NCBI RefSeq assembly: GCF_002019595.1
Contig: NZ_KV917369.1
Coordinates: 4,816,316-4,880,315, forward strand
Origin: Priestia abyssalis
GTDB lineage: Bacteria > Bacillota > Bacilli > Bacillales > Bacillaceae_H
Direction of reading: 5' to 3'
DNA length: 64,000 nucleotides
The number at the start of each line of letters is the position of its first letter. The first letter of the stretch is position 1. The notes under the pieces are model-generated. The model made no database searches. It had not been told where the DNA came from and was given only the letters and a program-made list of their open reading frames with translations. Both the position numbers and the translations under genes were made by a program. Below, piece by piece: positions 9,459 through 18,546 of the stretch.

Positions 9459-10063
9459 TTTTCTTCCTCCTTCGCCAGTTTCTTCACTTCTTCTCCGTCA
9501 ATTTCCAGCTCAAATGTCGCCAAATAACGCGGCAGTACCTTTTCTGTCTCATCAAGCTCTTCCGTTTTCTCGTTTTTCAACTCCTGGGCTTCCACTACCA
9601 TCAGCTTCGCATCTTTTACAATCGAGAGTTCATTGTTTAAACGACTTAAATAAAAAGCAGCCTCCGAGCTTTCATCAAACTGCACGATCAGTACGGCTTT
9701 TTGTTCTTCGGTATATTGGAATCCCTGGATGAATCCCCGTTTTGGCAAGGCAGACGTCAATTCATTTAAAATCGGTACGGTCGAAATCGGATAGTGTTCC
9801 ATCCATTCGATCGCTGACTGCAACTGCTGCACTCCTTGATTACTTTGACGTGTTCCCGCTTCTTTTTCTTTTAAAAGCCGGCCTGCTTTCGTCTCATTAA
9901 TCGATATTTCAAGCTGTGTTCGCTCTGACTGCAAATTGGTATATTTCCATAAGAGAAACCCGCCTGCTGCTATTCCGCCCGCGATTAAGACTGACATGAT
10001 AACAAGAAATGCAATATTTCTCGGTTCTTTTTTCGGAAGCAAGTTAATTTCAACTAACATCAT
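9455..10063 (-). CDS. pilN: Type IV pilus assembly protein PilN-like
   Basis: 202 residues. The cytoplasmic start VEINLLPKKEPR is the short motif by which PilN binds the groove of PilM. A membrane helix follows at about residues 17-40, then a coiled coil and an outer domain. It should link cytoplasmic PilM to PilO. It overlaps pilM upstream and pilO downstream by 4 bases each, so the three are translationally coupled in the usual MNO order. Confidence 0.85.
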   Translation of the reverse strand: MMLVEINLLPKKEPRNIAFLVIMSVLIAGGIAAGGFLLWKYTNLQSERTQLEISINETKAGRLLKEKEAGTRQSNQGVQQLQSAIEWMEHYPISTVPILNELTSALPKRGFIQGFQYTEEQKAVLIVQFDESSEAAFYLSRLNNELSIVKDAKLMVVEAQELKNEKTEELDETEKVLPRYLATFELEIDGEEVKKLAKEEEK

Positions 10064-11052
10064 TGCACCTCTTTTAAAGCCAGGCCTAGTGCCAAGTAAT
10101 AACGGCGGTCCACTTCATTCGGCAGCTCTTTTTGCTGGACGGAAACATCAATTATTTGAGCCGGCAGCGACACGTTTTCTTGCAACTTCTCAAAAAGCTC
10201 CATTAAATATGGATGGTCGCCTGTGACGAATAATTGGGAAATCTCCGTTTTTCCTTCATGCATCGAAAACTTATAAAAATTGACAATCCGCTCCACTTCT
10301 TTATAAATATCATTCAATTTTCCTAACAGTATGTCTTTGCCGTCCACCCGTTCTAAAACAGAGTGATTCCCATCATTTGTTACATTCCAGTTTTCCAGCT
10401 TATCTTCCAATGGAATATGTCTCATGAAGGTAGGCTGGTGTTCATGAAACACGCTGACATTGACAGACAACAAATCGATTTGGATGAACATCTGATGAGT
10501 GTCTCTTGCCATTAAATCTTCATGATGGCAAAGGCGATATAAACAAAGAGGCGAAACATCCGCCGCCACAGGCTGCAGTTTCGCTTCTTGCAAAACCTCC
10601 GAATAATGAAGCACAAGCTCTTCCGGAGCGGCAAATAAAATAATGTCTGTTTGCTGCTCCGTACGGCTTGTAACGAAGAAATCGAAAATCGCGTCTTCAA
10701 ACGGCAAATGAATGCTTGAACCGATTTCCATATATAAATACCCTTTTATCTCATCGTCATCGAGCGATTCGGGCAATGTTTGATGCCGAATAACGACGCG
10801 GTCATCCGGCACAACAAAACGGACTTTCGTACGCTTCAGTCCCCAATCAAGCACACACTCGTCCAAAATCATGGACAGCGTTTCGGAATCGACGATTTTT
10901 CCGTTCTCGATGATTCCCTTTGGCAAATACCGTTCATATGCCTTTGAAACGGCAAGGGACGGGGCATGCTTCAATTCCGCATAACGTATCACATGGTCTT
11001 TTATAACAAGATTGCCTATTTTGCCTTTCATGGATGGTAGCCGTAAGACCAT
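10060..11052 (-). CDS. pilM: Type IV pilus actin-like protein PilM
   Basis: A 330-residue soluble actin/FtsA-fold protein. The N-terminus (GNLVIKDHVIRYAELKHA) and a later KDILLGKLNDIYKEVERIVNFYKFSMHEG segment with LFVTGDHPYL match PilM. PilM binds the PilN N-terminus and couples the motor ATPases to the membrane complex. It lies 13 bases after the prepilin peptidase gene. The nucleotide-site motifs are less exact than in Thermus PilM, but the position before pilN fixes the call. Confidence 0.85.
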   Translation of the reverse strand: MVLRLPSMKGKIGNLVIKDHVIRYAELKHAPSLAVSKAYERYLPKGIIENGKIVDSETLSMILDECVLDWGLKRTKVRFVVPDDRVVIRHQTLPESLDDDEIKGYLYMEIGSSIHLPFEDAIFDFFVTSRTEQQTDIILFAAPEELVLHYSEVLQEAKLQPVAADVSPLCLYRLCHHEDLMARDTHQMFIQIDLLSVNVSVFHEHQPTFMRHIPLEDKLENWNVTNDGNHSVLERVDGKDILLGKLNDIYKEVERIVNFYKFSMHEGKTEISQLFVTGDHPYLMELFEKLQENVSLPAQIIDVSVQQKELPNEVDRRYYLALGLALKEVQ

Positions 11053-11065
11053 TGTTTCTCACCTA

Positions 11066-11818
11066 CTATAGTAAAAATGTAAAATACCACTCTAGCATTT
11101 CTGTGCCGTAAAAATAGGCACAAAGGGTCCCCGCCGCAATGAACGGTCCGAAGGGAATCGGATTCTTCCTTTTCACTTTCCCTATCATCATGCCGATGCT
11201 GCCGATGACAGCGCCGAATAAGGTGGCGAGGAAAAAGGAAAGCAGCACGAGCTTCCATCCTAACACGATGCCAAGCACACCGTACAGCTTAATATCACCG
11301 CCGCCCATGCCGCCTTTGCTGACAAAAGCAATAAAAAGAAGGAGACCAAATCCGACAGCGGCACCTAAAATCGAATCCCACCATGGCATAAGCGGGATGA
11401 AGATTCGTTCAATGAGGAACAAACCGGTAAAAAACAGCAGCACGACATCCGAAATGACCATATAGGCCAAATCGGACACGACAATAATCACAAGCAAGGA
11501 AACTAATGTCAGCGCAACCAACAATTCATATTCAAACCCAAATAAACGAAATGACAGGACAAAAAGCATGCCTGTCAAAAGTTCCATAAACGGATAAATC
11601 GGTGAAATGCGCGCCTTACAGTTCCGGCATTTCCCGCCTTGTATAAGATAAGAAAACACCGGAACAAGCTCCCGCGCCGTAAGCACATGCTTACAGCTTG
11701 GACAACTTGAACGCGGCTTCACGATTGATTGTTTCATTGGGATGCGTAAACCGACGACGTTGTAGAATGAACCTAGGATGAGGCCTAACGAAAAAATATA
11801 TACATTAAGTAATAACAT
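11066..11818 (-). CDS. pilD: Type IV prepilin peptidase/methyltransferase
   Basis: A 250-residue polytopic membrane protease that cuts prepilin leaders and N-methylates the new terminus. The N-terminal methylase part has two Cys pairs (CPSC and CRNC) that would bind zinc. The catalytic aspartates are VVSDLAYM and GGGDIKL. In B. subtilis the equivalent gene is comC, next to folC; here it is the only such gene seen in the cluster and should serve all its prepilins. It follows the major pilin by about 33 bases. Confidence 0.93.
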   Translation of the reverse strand: MLLLNVYIFSLGLILGSFYNVVGLRIPMKQSIVKPRSSCPSCKHVLTARELVPVFSYLIQGGKCRNCKARISPIYPFMELLTGMLFVLSFRLFGFEYELLVALTLVSLLVIIVVSDLAYMVISDVVLLFFTGLFLIERIFIPLMPWWDSILGAAVGFGLLLFIAFVSKGGMGGGDIKLYGVLGIVLGWKLVLLSFFLATLFGAVIGSIGMMIGKVKRKNPIPFGPFIAAGTLCAYFYGTEMLEWYFTFLL

Positions 11819-11851
11819 AATATAAATTCCTCGAAAAAAATTTAGGAATTA

Positions 11852-12283
11852 CTACTTAATAGTAATAACACCCTCAACTGCTGCCGGTGTTTTCTTTTCA
11901 ATAGCTGTTACATCTGCGTCATCAAACTTAATTTTAACTTTACCTGCAGTAATTTCACCTGTTTTTAGTTTAAATGTCTTACTATCTTTATCTGTAGTGA
12001 CTGTATAGGTAGCTGAAACAAAATCATCTACACCATTGACATAACTTGCTAAATCTGTCTGATCGATTGAAACATCATCAACCCCATTTGAAGCAACATA
12101 AACTTTCGCCGCATTCAAAATCTGCAACGCATCCGCCTTAACTGCATCTTCCTTCGACTTCTGGATAATCCCACCAATACTAGGCACGGCAATCGCCGCA
12201 ATAATACCAAGGATAACAATTACCGCCAATAATTCAATCAGCGTCAAACCCTTCTCATTTTTCAACATTCTTTTTAACATCAT
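11852..12283 (-). CDS. pilA: Major type IV pilin, PilA-like
   Basis: A 143-residue prepilin. Leader MMLKRMLKNEKG, cleavage after Gly, then LTLIELLAVIVILGIIAA with the conserved Glu5. After the helix comes a small globular domain without Cys pairs. The position, right after pilC and before the peptidase, is typical for the main subunit. A gap of about 80 bases to pilC and a clear GAG-rich upstream site could allow separate expression, but I cannot mark a promoter with confidence. Confidence 0.88.
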   Translation of the reverse strand: MMLKRMLKNEKGLTLIELLAVIVILGIIAAIAVPSIGGIIQKSKEDAVKADALQILNAAKVYVASNGVDDVSIDQTDLASYVNGVDDFVSATYTVTTDKDSKTFKLKTGEITAGKVKIKFDDADVTAIEKKTPAAVEGVITIK

Positions 12284-12362
12284 TTTCTCTCCCTTAATTT
12301 AATAAATACATAGGACAATACTACTATCATTTTACAATATTTACTTAAATATGAAAATAGTT

Positions 12363-13577
12363 TTAGTATGATTGTACGTGATTAAATATGTCAAACATCG
12401 GAATTAAAATCGATGTTACAATCGTTCCGACGAGTCCCGCGAGTACAACAATCATTAACGGCTCGATGAGCGATTTGAGTCGATCCGTACTTGTTTCGAC
12501 TTCCGCTTCGTAAAAGTCGGCAACTTTCCCGAGCATCACATCCAATGACCCCGTTTCTTCGCCGATGGCGATCATTTTCGTGACAAGCGGCGGGAACACC
12601 CAATGCTTTTCCATCGGCTCCGTCAAAGAATGTCCCCGTTCCAATGCATCTCGTGACTTGACTAATACACGCGATACCACTTCATTGCCTACTACATTTT
12701 CAACAATGCTGATGGCCTGCAAAATTGGGACCGAGTTCGAAAAGAGCGAGCTCAATGTCCGGGTGAACCGGGCAATGGCCGCCTTTTGTAGCAAGCCTCC
12801 GAAAATGGGCATTTTAAGCAATAAATAATCCAAATAATACTTGCTTTGCTTTTCTTTATATAAAAGCGAAACGGCAACAGAGATTAATACAAGCCCACCG
12901 ATAATTATCCACCAAAACTTCGTCATAAAATCACTGGCATCGAGAACAAATTGAGTGATGGCCGGAAGCTCAGCCCCAAAATCTTCAAACATCCCGACAA
13001 ATGTAGGCACAACCGAGACAAGAAGGAAAATGACGACCCCAATTGCAATGACTCCGACAACAGCCGGATAAGCAAGAGCTGAAATCACCTTTTGTTTCGT
13101 GCGGTGCTGTTTTTCAAAGTGATCGGCGAGCCGCTCAAGCGTTTCGTCCAGACTTCCCGAAACCTCCCCCGCTCTTACCATATTCACGAACATCGGCGGA
13201 AATACTTTTTTATGTTTCGCAGCCGCCGCGGACAATGCATTTCCGCCGCGCAAATCCTCTTCCACATCCATTAACGCCTTTTTCAGCGCCTTACTGTCCG
13301 TTTGTCCGGCTAAAATTCTTGTGGAATCGACAACCGTGACACCGGCCTTCAATAACGTCGAAAATTGCCGCAAATAAATGACAAAATCATATAATTTAAC
13401 GCTGTTTCCAATTGTAATCTCTTTATTCAGCAGCGTTTCTTTCATTTCCTGAATATCGGAAACCCGGATGCCTTTTTCTTTCAACTTTAAAATGGCCTCT
13501 TTTTTAGAAGCGCTTGTCATTTTTCCCTGGTGTTTTTTACCTCTCAGGTCCCGGCCCTCATATTTGAACTGTGGCAT
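12363..13577 (-). CDS. pilC: Type IV pilus inner-membrane platform protein PilC
   Basis: A 404-residue GspF-family protein with two repeated cytoplasmic helical domains and three membrane segments. Family motifs are visible: FLRQFSTLLKAGVTVVDS, PMFVNMVRAGEVSGSLDETLERLADHFE in the first half, and a matching TKMIAIGEETGSLDVMLGKVADFYE in the second. PilC sits on the membrane and is turned by the PilB and PilT motors. Its ATG overlaps the pilT stop codon (TAATG). Confidence 0.95.
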   Translation of the reverse strand: MPQFKYEGRDLRGKKHQGKMTSASKKEAILKLKEKGIRVSDIQEMKETLLNKEITIGNSVKLYDFVIYLRQFSTLLKAGVTVVDSTRILAGQTDSKALKKALMDVEEDLRGGNALSAAAAKHKKVFPPMFVNMVRAGEVSGSLDETLERLADHFEKQHRTKQKVISALAYPAVVGVIAIGVVIFLLVSVVPTFVGMFEDFGAELPAITQFVLDASDFMTKFWWIIIGGLVLISVAVSLLYKEKQSKYYLDYLLLKMPIFGGLLQKAAIARFTRTLSSLFSNSVPILQAISIVENVVGNEVVSRVLVKSRDALERGHSLTEPMEKHWVFPPLVTKMIAIGEETGSLDVMLGKVADFYEAEVETSTDRLKSLIEPLMIVVLAGLVGTIVTSILIPMFDIFNHVQSY

Positions 13578-14617
13578 TATGTTACCGTCTCCTCAAGATA
13601 AGGCTGTACCGCCTCAACTGAAATTTTCCCTGCTTCAATCAATTCATGGATGGATTGGGTCAACGTTTGCATCCCAAGCGCACGGCTCGTTTGCATGACG
13701 CTTGGAATTTGGTGGATTTTCTCATTTCGGACCAAGTTGGCGACCGCCGGGTTGTTTACTAAAATTTCCATGGCGCAAGCACGGCTTTTCCGGTCGGCCG
13801 TTGCAAGCAACCGCTGCGATACAATCCCTGTCAACACAGAAGCAAGCTGAATACGGATTTGGGCTTGCTGGGAAGCGGGAAAGACATCGATAATCCGATT
13901 GATCGTAGAAGGAGCACTCGACGTATGAAGCGTCCCAAGCACAAGGTGGCCCGTCTCGGCTGCGGTAATGGCCGTATGAATCGTTTCTAAATCCCTAAGC
14001 TCGCCCACCAGGATGACATCGGGATCCTGCCTCAGCGAAGCGCGCAAGCCGTTGGCAAAATTATCCGTATCAAGTCCAATTTCACGCTGATCAATGATAC
14101 AGCCGCCATGTTTATGTAAATATTCGATCGGATCTTCGAGTGTAATGATATGCTTGCGCATCGATTTATTCATGTAATCAATCATGGCTGCCAGTGTCGT
14201 CGATTTGCCGCTCCCCGTCGGTCCTGTCACAAGAAGAAGGCCTTGCGGTTTCCCTGAAAGACTTTTCAGTATATCCGGCATCCCCAGTTCATCTAATGAA
14301 GGCACTTTGGTCGGAACGACACGAATGGCCATCGCCACACAGCCGCGCTGATGATACGTATTGATGCGAAACCGGGAAATGCCGTGCAAGCCGTATGAAA
14401 AATCCATTTCGCCTTTTTCCTTGAACTCTTCCCACAGCTTGTCCGTCATGATTGCTTTCGCCATTTGCTCCAAATCGGCAGGTAAAAGGTTGTCTTTGCC
14501 GTACCGTTTTAATTCTCCATTCAAACGCACGACGGGCGGTACGCCGACGGTTAAATGCAAATCCGATGCTTTCAATTCATAGGCGGCTCTCATTAAATAC
14601 TCAATTCGTTCTTTCAT
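13577..14617 (-). CDS. pilT: Type IV pilus retraction ATPase PilT
   Basis: A 346-residue hexameric ATPase that depolymerises pili and powers retraction. The start shows the PilT pattern ASDLHLTVGVPPVVRLNG, then Walker A GPTGSGKST, Asp box ITLEDPIEY, Walker B region DVILVGELRDLETI and a His box LVLGTLHTSSA. A PilT next to pilB suggests true retractile pili with twitching rather than only a DNA-uptake pseudopilus. Confidence 0.95.
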   Translation of the reverse strand: MKERIEYLMRAAYELKASDLHLTVGVPPVVRLNGELKRYGKDNLLPADLEQMAKAIMTDKLWEEFKEKGEMDFSYGLHGISRFRINTYHQRGCVAMAIRVVPTKVPSLDELGMPDILKSLSGKPQGLLLVTGPTGSGKSTTLAAMIDYMNKSMRKHIITLEDPIEYLHKHGGCIIDQREIGLDTDNFANGLRASLRQDPDVILVGELRDLETIHTAITAAETGHLVLGTLHTSSAPSTINRIIDVFPASQQAQIRIQLASVLTGIVSQRLLATADRKSRACAMEILVNNPAVANLVRNEKIHQIPSVMQTSRALGMQTLTQSIHELIEAGKISVEAVQPYLEETVT

Positions 14618-14630
14618 TTAAACCCTCACC

Positions 14631-16292
14631 CTAGCTAACCGTTACAACGCGCAGCACTTCTTCTGTCGTTGTTAATCCTTGTTTTACTTTAATCAAGCCA
14701 TCGTCCAGTAAAAAAATCATTTTGTTTTTGACGGCAAGCTCGCGCAATTTGCTCATCGGTTCCTTATTTAAAATGACTTTTTTCATCTCGTCATTCATGA
14801 CCATTAGCTCATGAATGGCAATCCGTCCTCTATATCCTGTCATGTTGCATGTTCCGCATCCCCGCCCGCGGACAACCGTCTCCAGTTGAATACCGCGCCG
14901 CGTGAAAATTTCCTTCTCACTCTTAGATGCCTGCTGGACGTCCTGACAATCACGGCACACACGCCGGACGAGCCTTTGGGAAACGACTCCAGTCAAGGAG
15001 GTGGCGACAAGGAAAGGTTCTACCCCCATATCGATTAGACGGGTAACGGTGCCAATGGCATCGTTCGTATGAAGTGTACTGAAAACGAGATGTCCTGTTA
15101 AGGAAGCCCGAATGGCGACATCTGCCGTTTCTTTATCACGAATTTCACCGACCATGATGATATTCGGATCCTGCCGCAAAATCGAGCGAAGGCCGGACGC
15201 AAACGTCAACCCGACATTGGTGTTCACTTGAATTTGGTTGATTCCTTCAAGCTGATACTCGACAGGGTCTTCAACCGTGATAATGTTTGTCTTTTCATCA
15301 TTTAAGTGGTTTAATGCAGCATATAAGGTCGATGATTTCCCTGAACCCGTAGGTCCCGTAATTAATACAATACCATTTGGCTGTTCGATTAATTTTAAAA
15401 AACGCTCTAAATTCAATCGGTTAAATCCAAGCTTCTTTACATCGTTTAACGCACTTCCTAAATCAAGGACACGCATAACGATTTTTTCTCCATAAATGGT
15501 CGGTAGTGTCGACACGCGCAAATCCACAGGATGAAAATCGACATTGAGCTTTATTCGTCCGTCCTGTGGAATGCGGTGCTCCGTAATATCCAAATTCCCT
15601 AAAATTTTAATGCGCGCTATTAGCATACCTTGTAAATGTTTCGGCAAAATTCGTTCTGTTTTTAATAGTCCATCCGTTCGATATCGGATCAAAATTTTCG
15701 TTTCCTGCGGATCGATATGAATATCGCTCGCTTTTTGCTGGACAGCATTGGCAATCAGCTGATTAACGAGGCGAACAATCGGAGAATCATCTTTTGCCGC
15801 TTTTTCTTCTTCCTCGGTTGTTACATTATTTTGAAAAGAAGCGAATTCTTCCACGTCTTCATCCAAATCATAGTACTTCGTAATCGAACGCAAGATGTCA
15901 TCCTTAGAGGCAATCGCTCGTTCAATATGAAATCCTGTGGATAAGCGCAAATCATCAATAGCAAAGAAGTCCATCGGATCGGCCATTGCCACAAGCAGCC
16001 GATTCCCATCCTTTTTCAAAGGAATCAACACATTGCGCTTGGCGAACTCTTTTGAGATGAGCGTCGTCAGCTTCGGATCAAATGGGTACCGATATAGACT
16101 TATATGAGGGATACCAAGCTGAAGCTCCAGCACTTCAATCAATTGCTGCTCGGTAATGTAGCCTCTTTCAAGCAAGGCATCGCCCAGCTTTTGCCCCGTT
16201 CTTTTTTCGGCCAATGCCTCTTTTAACTGCTCATCTGTGATAAGGCCTGCATCAACTAATAAATCTCCTAATCTTTTTCTTTCCTGGATCAT
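14631..16292 (-). CDS. pilB: Type IV pilus extension ATPase PilB
   Basis: A 553-residue assembly ATPase. The ATG at 16292 lies 6 bases after GAGGG; an upstream in-frame TTG would add two residues. The N-terminal GspE/MshEN domain (LGDLLVDAGLITDEQL), typical of PilB and often able to bind cyclic-di-GMP, is followed by Walker A GPTGSGKSS, NIIMVGEIRDKETAD, and the four-Cys zinc motif CRDCQ...CGTCNMTGYRGR that marks PilB. It powers pilus extension. Confidence 0.95.
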   Translation of the reverse strand: MIQERKRLGDLLVDAGLITDEQLKEALAEKRTGQKLGDALLERGYITEQQLIEVLELQLGIPHISLYRYPFDPKLTTLISKEFAKRNVLIPLKKDGNRLLVAMADPMDFFAIDDLRLSTGFHIERAIASKDDILRSITKYYDLDEDVEEFASFQNNVTTEEEEKAAKDDSPIVRLVNQLIANAVQQKASDIHIDPQETKILIRYRTDGLLKTERILPKHLQGMLIARIKILGNLDITEHRIPQDGRIKLNVDFHPVDLRVSTLPTIYGEKIVMRVLDLGSALNDVKKLGFNRLNLERFLKLIEQPNGIVLITGPTGSGKSSTLYAALNHLNDEKTNIITVEDPVEYQLEGINQIQVNTNVGLTFASGLRSILRQDPNIIMVGEIRDKETADVAIRASLTGHLVFSTLHTNDAIGTVTRLIDMGVEPFLVATSLTGVVSQRLVRRVCRDCQDVQQASKSEKEIFTRRGIQLETVVRGRGCGTCNMTGYRGRIAIHELMVMNDEMKKVILNKEPMSKLRELAVKNKMIFLLDDGLIKVKQGLTTTEEVLRVVTVS

Positions 16293-16301
16293 AACCAACC
16301 C

Positions 16302-17696
16302 TCATTTTCCATTGTTAGCTTGCGGTTGCTCCAGCAGCTCTGTTTCTCGGCTGTCATTTTCAACTGGCACATTCTTTGTATCCTCGCTGACAACATCAGG
16401 TGATGTCTTTTGTTGTTCATCGGCTGAAGAATCATTCGCTTCCCCGTTTTTCGATTCAGTACCATTAGAAGAGGGGGCATCGTTTTCCGTTGCTTTGTCC
16501 GTTGTATCAGAAGGCTCCTGTGAAACGGTCTCTTTTTCTTCCTCCTCTACTTCAAACCCCCGTTGCTCGATCATATGAACGGGAGGATAGAAATCTTCGG
16601 CAAGCAAAACCGATTTGACATCTGCACCATCTGCAATTATATCTCGGTAGACCTTTATCACCATCCCTTCTCTCCCCATTTCCTCGATATTCCGGACATT
16701 GGGAGGAAAAGCGGCATTGAATTGGACAATTGTTTTCGGTTCATATTTCTCTATATCTTTTACGACCGCTTCATATCGGTAAAATAGTGGCTCCCCTTGC
16801 AGCGTCGTTTTTAAACTGTTATGTACAAGTTCAAATTTCAACACATAGGACGTGAAGTTCGGATTGAAAAACACCAAATCTTGTTTTCCTTCCGCTATTT
16901 TCGCTTCAAAACCGGGCTCGATTCCTTCCGGCAGCTGCCTGCTTATGTGCCGCTCTAAAATATCAAAATTTGAATTAATAATAGTTTGATAGATGGACGA
17001 CCCCCATAAACTTAAAAGCTCATTCGAAGGATTTGACAAGTTAGCTTTTTTCACGATTTCAAGCAAAGAGATTTGTGCATTCGGTCCGATTTCGATTGTT
17101 TTTACTTTCTCAATCAAAGATGATATATCCTGACTGCTGACCGTATCACTGGAAACAATGGCATGCGAAATGACCTCTTGTTTCGCATGCTTGCTATCTG
17201 TATAGGCTTCCAGACGATAATCCCGTTTACTTGTATTCAAAAAGGCGGCTTGTGTATACAAATCTTTTTTCAGTTTATCACTATCCAGTTTTTTGACTTC
17301 TTCGGGGCTTGTAAAATAGCGTAAAAACTGGTTGAACAGCTCCTCATTGACTTGGACGGATATCGGGTTTTTCTCCCCGCTTTCTATTCCGAGGACACTG
17401 TCTTCGATATTGAACGAAAAAATATCCATAGGCAGCACTTCTATCTTTTCTTTATAGTGAATCATAATAGAATGCGTTTTTTGCCAAGATTCAACCTCTG
17501 CTGCCAGCTGCTCTTGCAGGGCTTGTGAAGAAATCCTTGCTGCCGGAATGGTTCCAAGCGTTGTCCCATCAGAGTATTGACTACTTGAACCGAAAAACTT
17601 TTCATACGCAAAGACACCAAAATGTGAGAAACTAACTAGATAACCTGTACAGAGCGTCAATAAAAGAAAAATGCGGAGAAAGTTCCCATCTCTCAC
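16302..17696 (-). CDS. VanW-family membrane-anchored protein in the pilus operon
   Basis: 464 residues from the GTG at 17696, which lies 8 bases after AGGAGG. One N-terminal membrane helix (FLRIFLLLTLCTGYLVSFSHFG) is followed by a putative peptidoglycan-binding part and, around residues 245-360, a VanW-like stretch (RHISRQLPEGIEPGFEAKI, LVFFNPNFTSYVLKFEL). The last 90 residues are an acidic, Ser/Thr/Glu-rich, disordered tail. VanW-domain proteins are of unknown biochemistry and often found near cell-surface genes. Here it may help anchor or pass the pilus through the wall; that is inference. Confidence 0.65.
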   Translation of the reverse strand: MRDGNFLRIFLLLTLCTGYLVSFSHFGVFAYEKFFGSSSQYSDGTTLGTIPAARISSQALQEQLAAEVESWQKTHSIMIHYKEKIEVLPMDIFSFNIEDSVLGIESGEKNPISVQVNEELFNQFLRYFTSPEEVKKLDSDKLKKDLYTQAAFLNTSKRDYRLEAYTDSKHAKQEVISHAIVSSDTVSSQDISSLIEKVKTIEIGPNAQISLLEIVKKANLSNPSNELLSLWGSSIYQTIINSNFDILERHISRQLPEGIEPGFEAKIAEGKQDLVFFNPNFTSYVLKFELVHNSLKTTLQGEPLFYRYEAVVKDIEKYEPKTIVQFNAAFPPNVRNIEEMGREGMVIKVYRDIIADGADVKSVLLAEDFYPPVHMIEQRGFEVEEEEKETVSQEPSDTTDKATENDAPSSNGTESKNGEANDSSADEQQKTSPDVVSEDTKNVPVENDSRETELLEQPQANNGK

Positions 17697-17714
17697 ACTC
17701 AATGCCTCCTAACT

Positions 17715-18527
17715 TTAGTCCGTCACATTCATGGATAGTTCGACGAAAACGCTTGGACCTGCTTGCTGAGCTTTGACGATATCCGCTTCCGTCAAAAGGC
17801 TTCCTTCATGAACGAGAAGATCTCCTTACTTATTGTAGATGTTTTTCGTCACTTTTTTGCCCATCAACAATTCGGCTTGCTTAGACTTTAAAACTTCGAT
17901 TTGCTCTTTTTGGCGCTCTGCTTCCTTCTCTTTGACAGATTGTGGCTCTTCTGATTCTTTGTTCGCTGCAGGCTCGCTTGTCGCTTTAGCCGGGCTGCTT
18001 GCTTCTTCTTTTGTTTGACCAGCTGCTTCCATTAATTGTTCAGCTTCTGTCAAAAAGGCTTCTTTCGCATGCTCGTTGACGATGACCATCTCTTTTCCAA
18101 GAGTAATGACACTGCCGATCGGCAAAATAACGTCCTTCTGCCCCGATTTGATGCTCAGCCCCATCAGTTCGCCATTATCATCGTTCAAATAGTATTCTAA
18201 AATTTCACCTAACAGCTCACCTTTTCTAGTCATGACCTTTGAGCCGATGATGCCGACTTTTTTATTTAACAGCTGGTTGGCAATCGGAATCTCGTTTAAA
18301 TCAATAACGGCGCTCTCATTCTCAACCGTTACAGCATATTCCCCTACACCAATAACTTTTTTAAACGGAATGGCTTTGACGCTGACTTGCCAATCTTCTT
18401 GTTGAATCGTTAAAAAATCAACCGAAAATTTCTCTGGATTAATGACCAGGCTGTTCACCTGACCCAGTTGGTCTCCCGCAGCAATGCTGATGATCGGGAG
18501 TTTTATTACTTCAATACTTTTTTTCAT
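17715..18527 (-). pseudogene. PRC-barrel protein with an in-frame stop 36 codons before its likely end
   Basis: The uninterrupted part (17826-18527) codes 233 residues: two PRC-barrel-like beta domains (SIAAGDQLGQVNSLVIN and a second one with GSKVMTRKGELLGEILEYYL), then a Lys/Glu-rich linker. The TAA at 17826 is followed in the same frame by 36 sense codons (GDLLVHEGSLLTEADIVKAQ, then QAGPSVFVELSMNVTD) and a second stop at 17715, just before the ribosome site of the next gene. This reads like the real C-terminus cut off by a nonsense change. The shortened protein may still work, since both barrels remain. PRC barrels bind other proteins or RNA; function in the pilus operon is unknown. Confidence 0.6.
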
Positions 18528-18546
18528 TGTTTCATCACACCTACTT

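Noticed and set aside
17826..17828. Programmed readthrough or recoding at the PRC-barrel stop
   Set aside because: TAA is the least leaky stop and no special downstream structure is seen; a plain nonsense change or early natural end is simpler.
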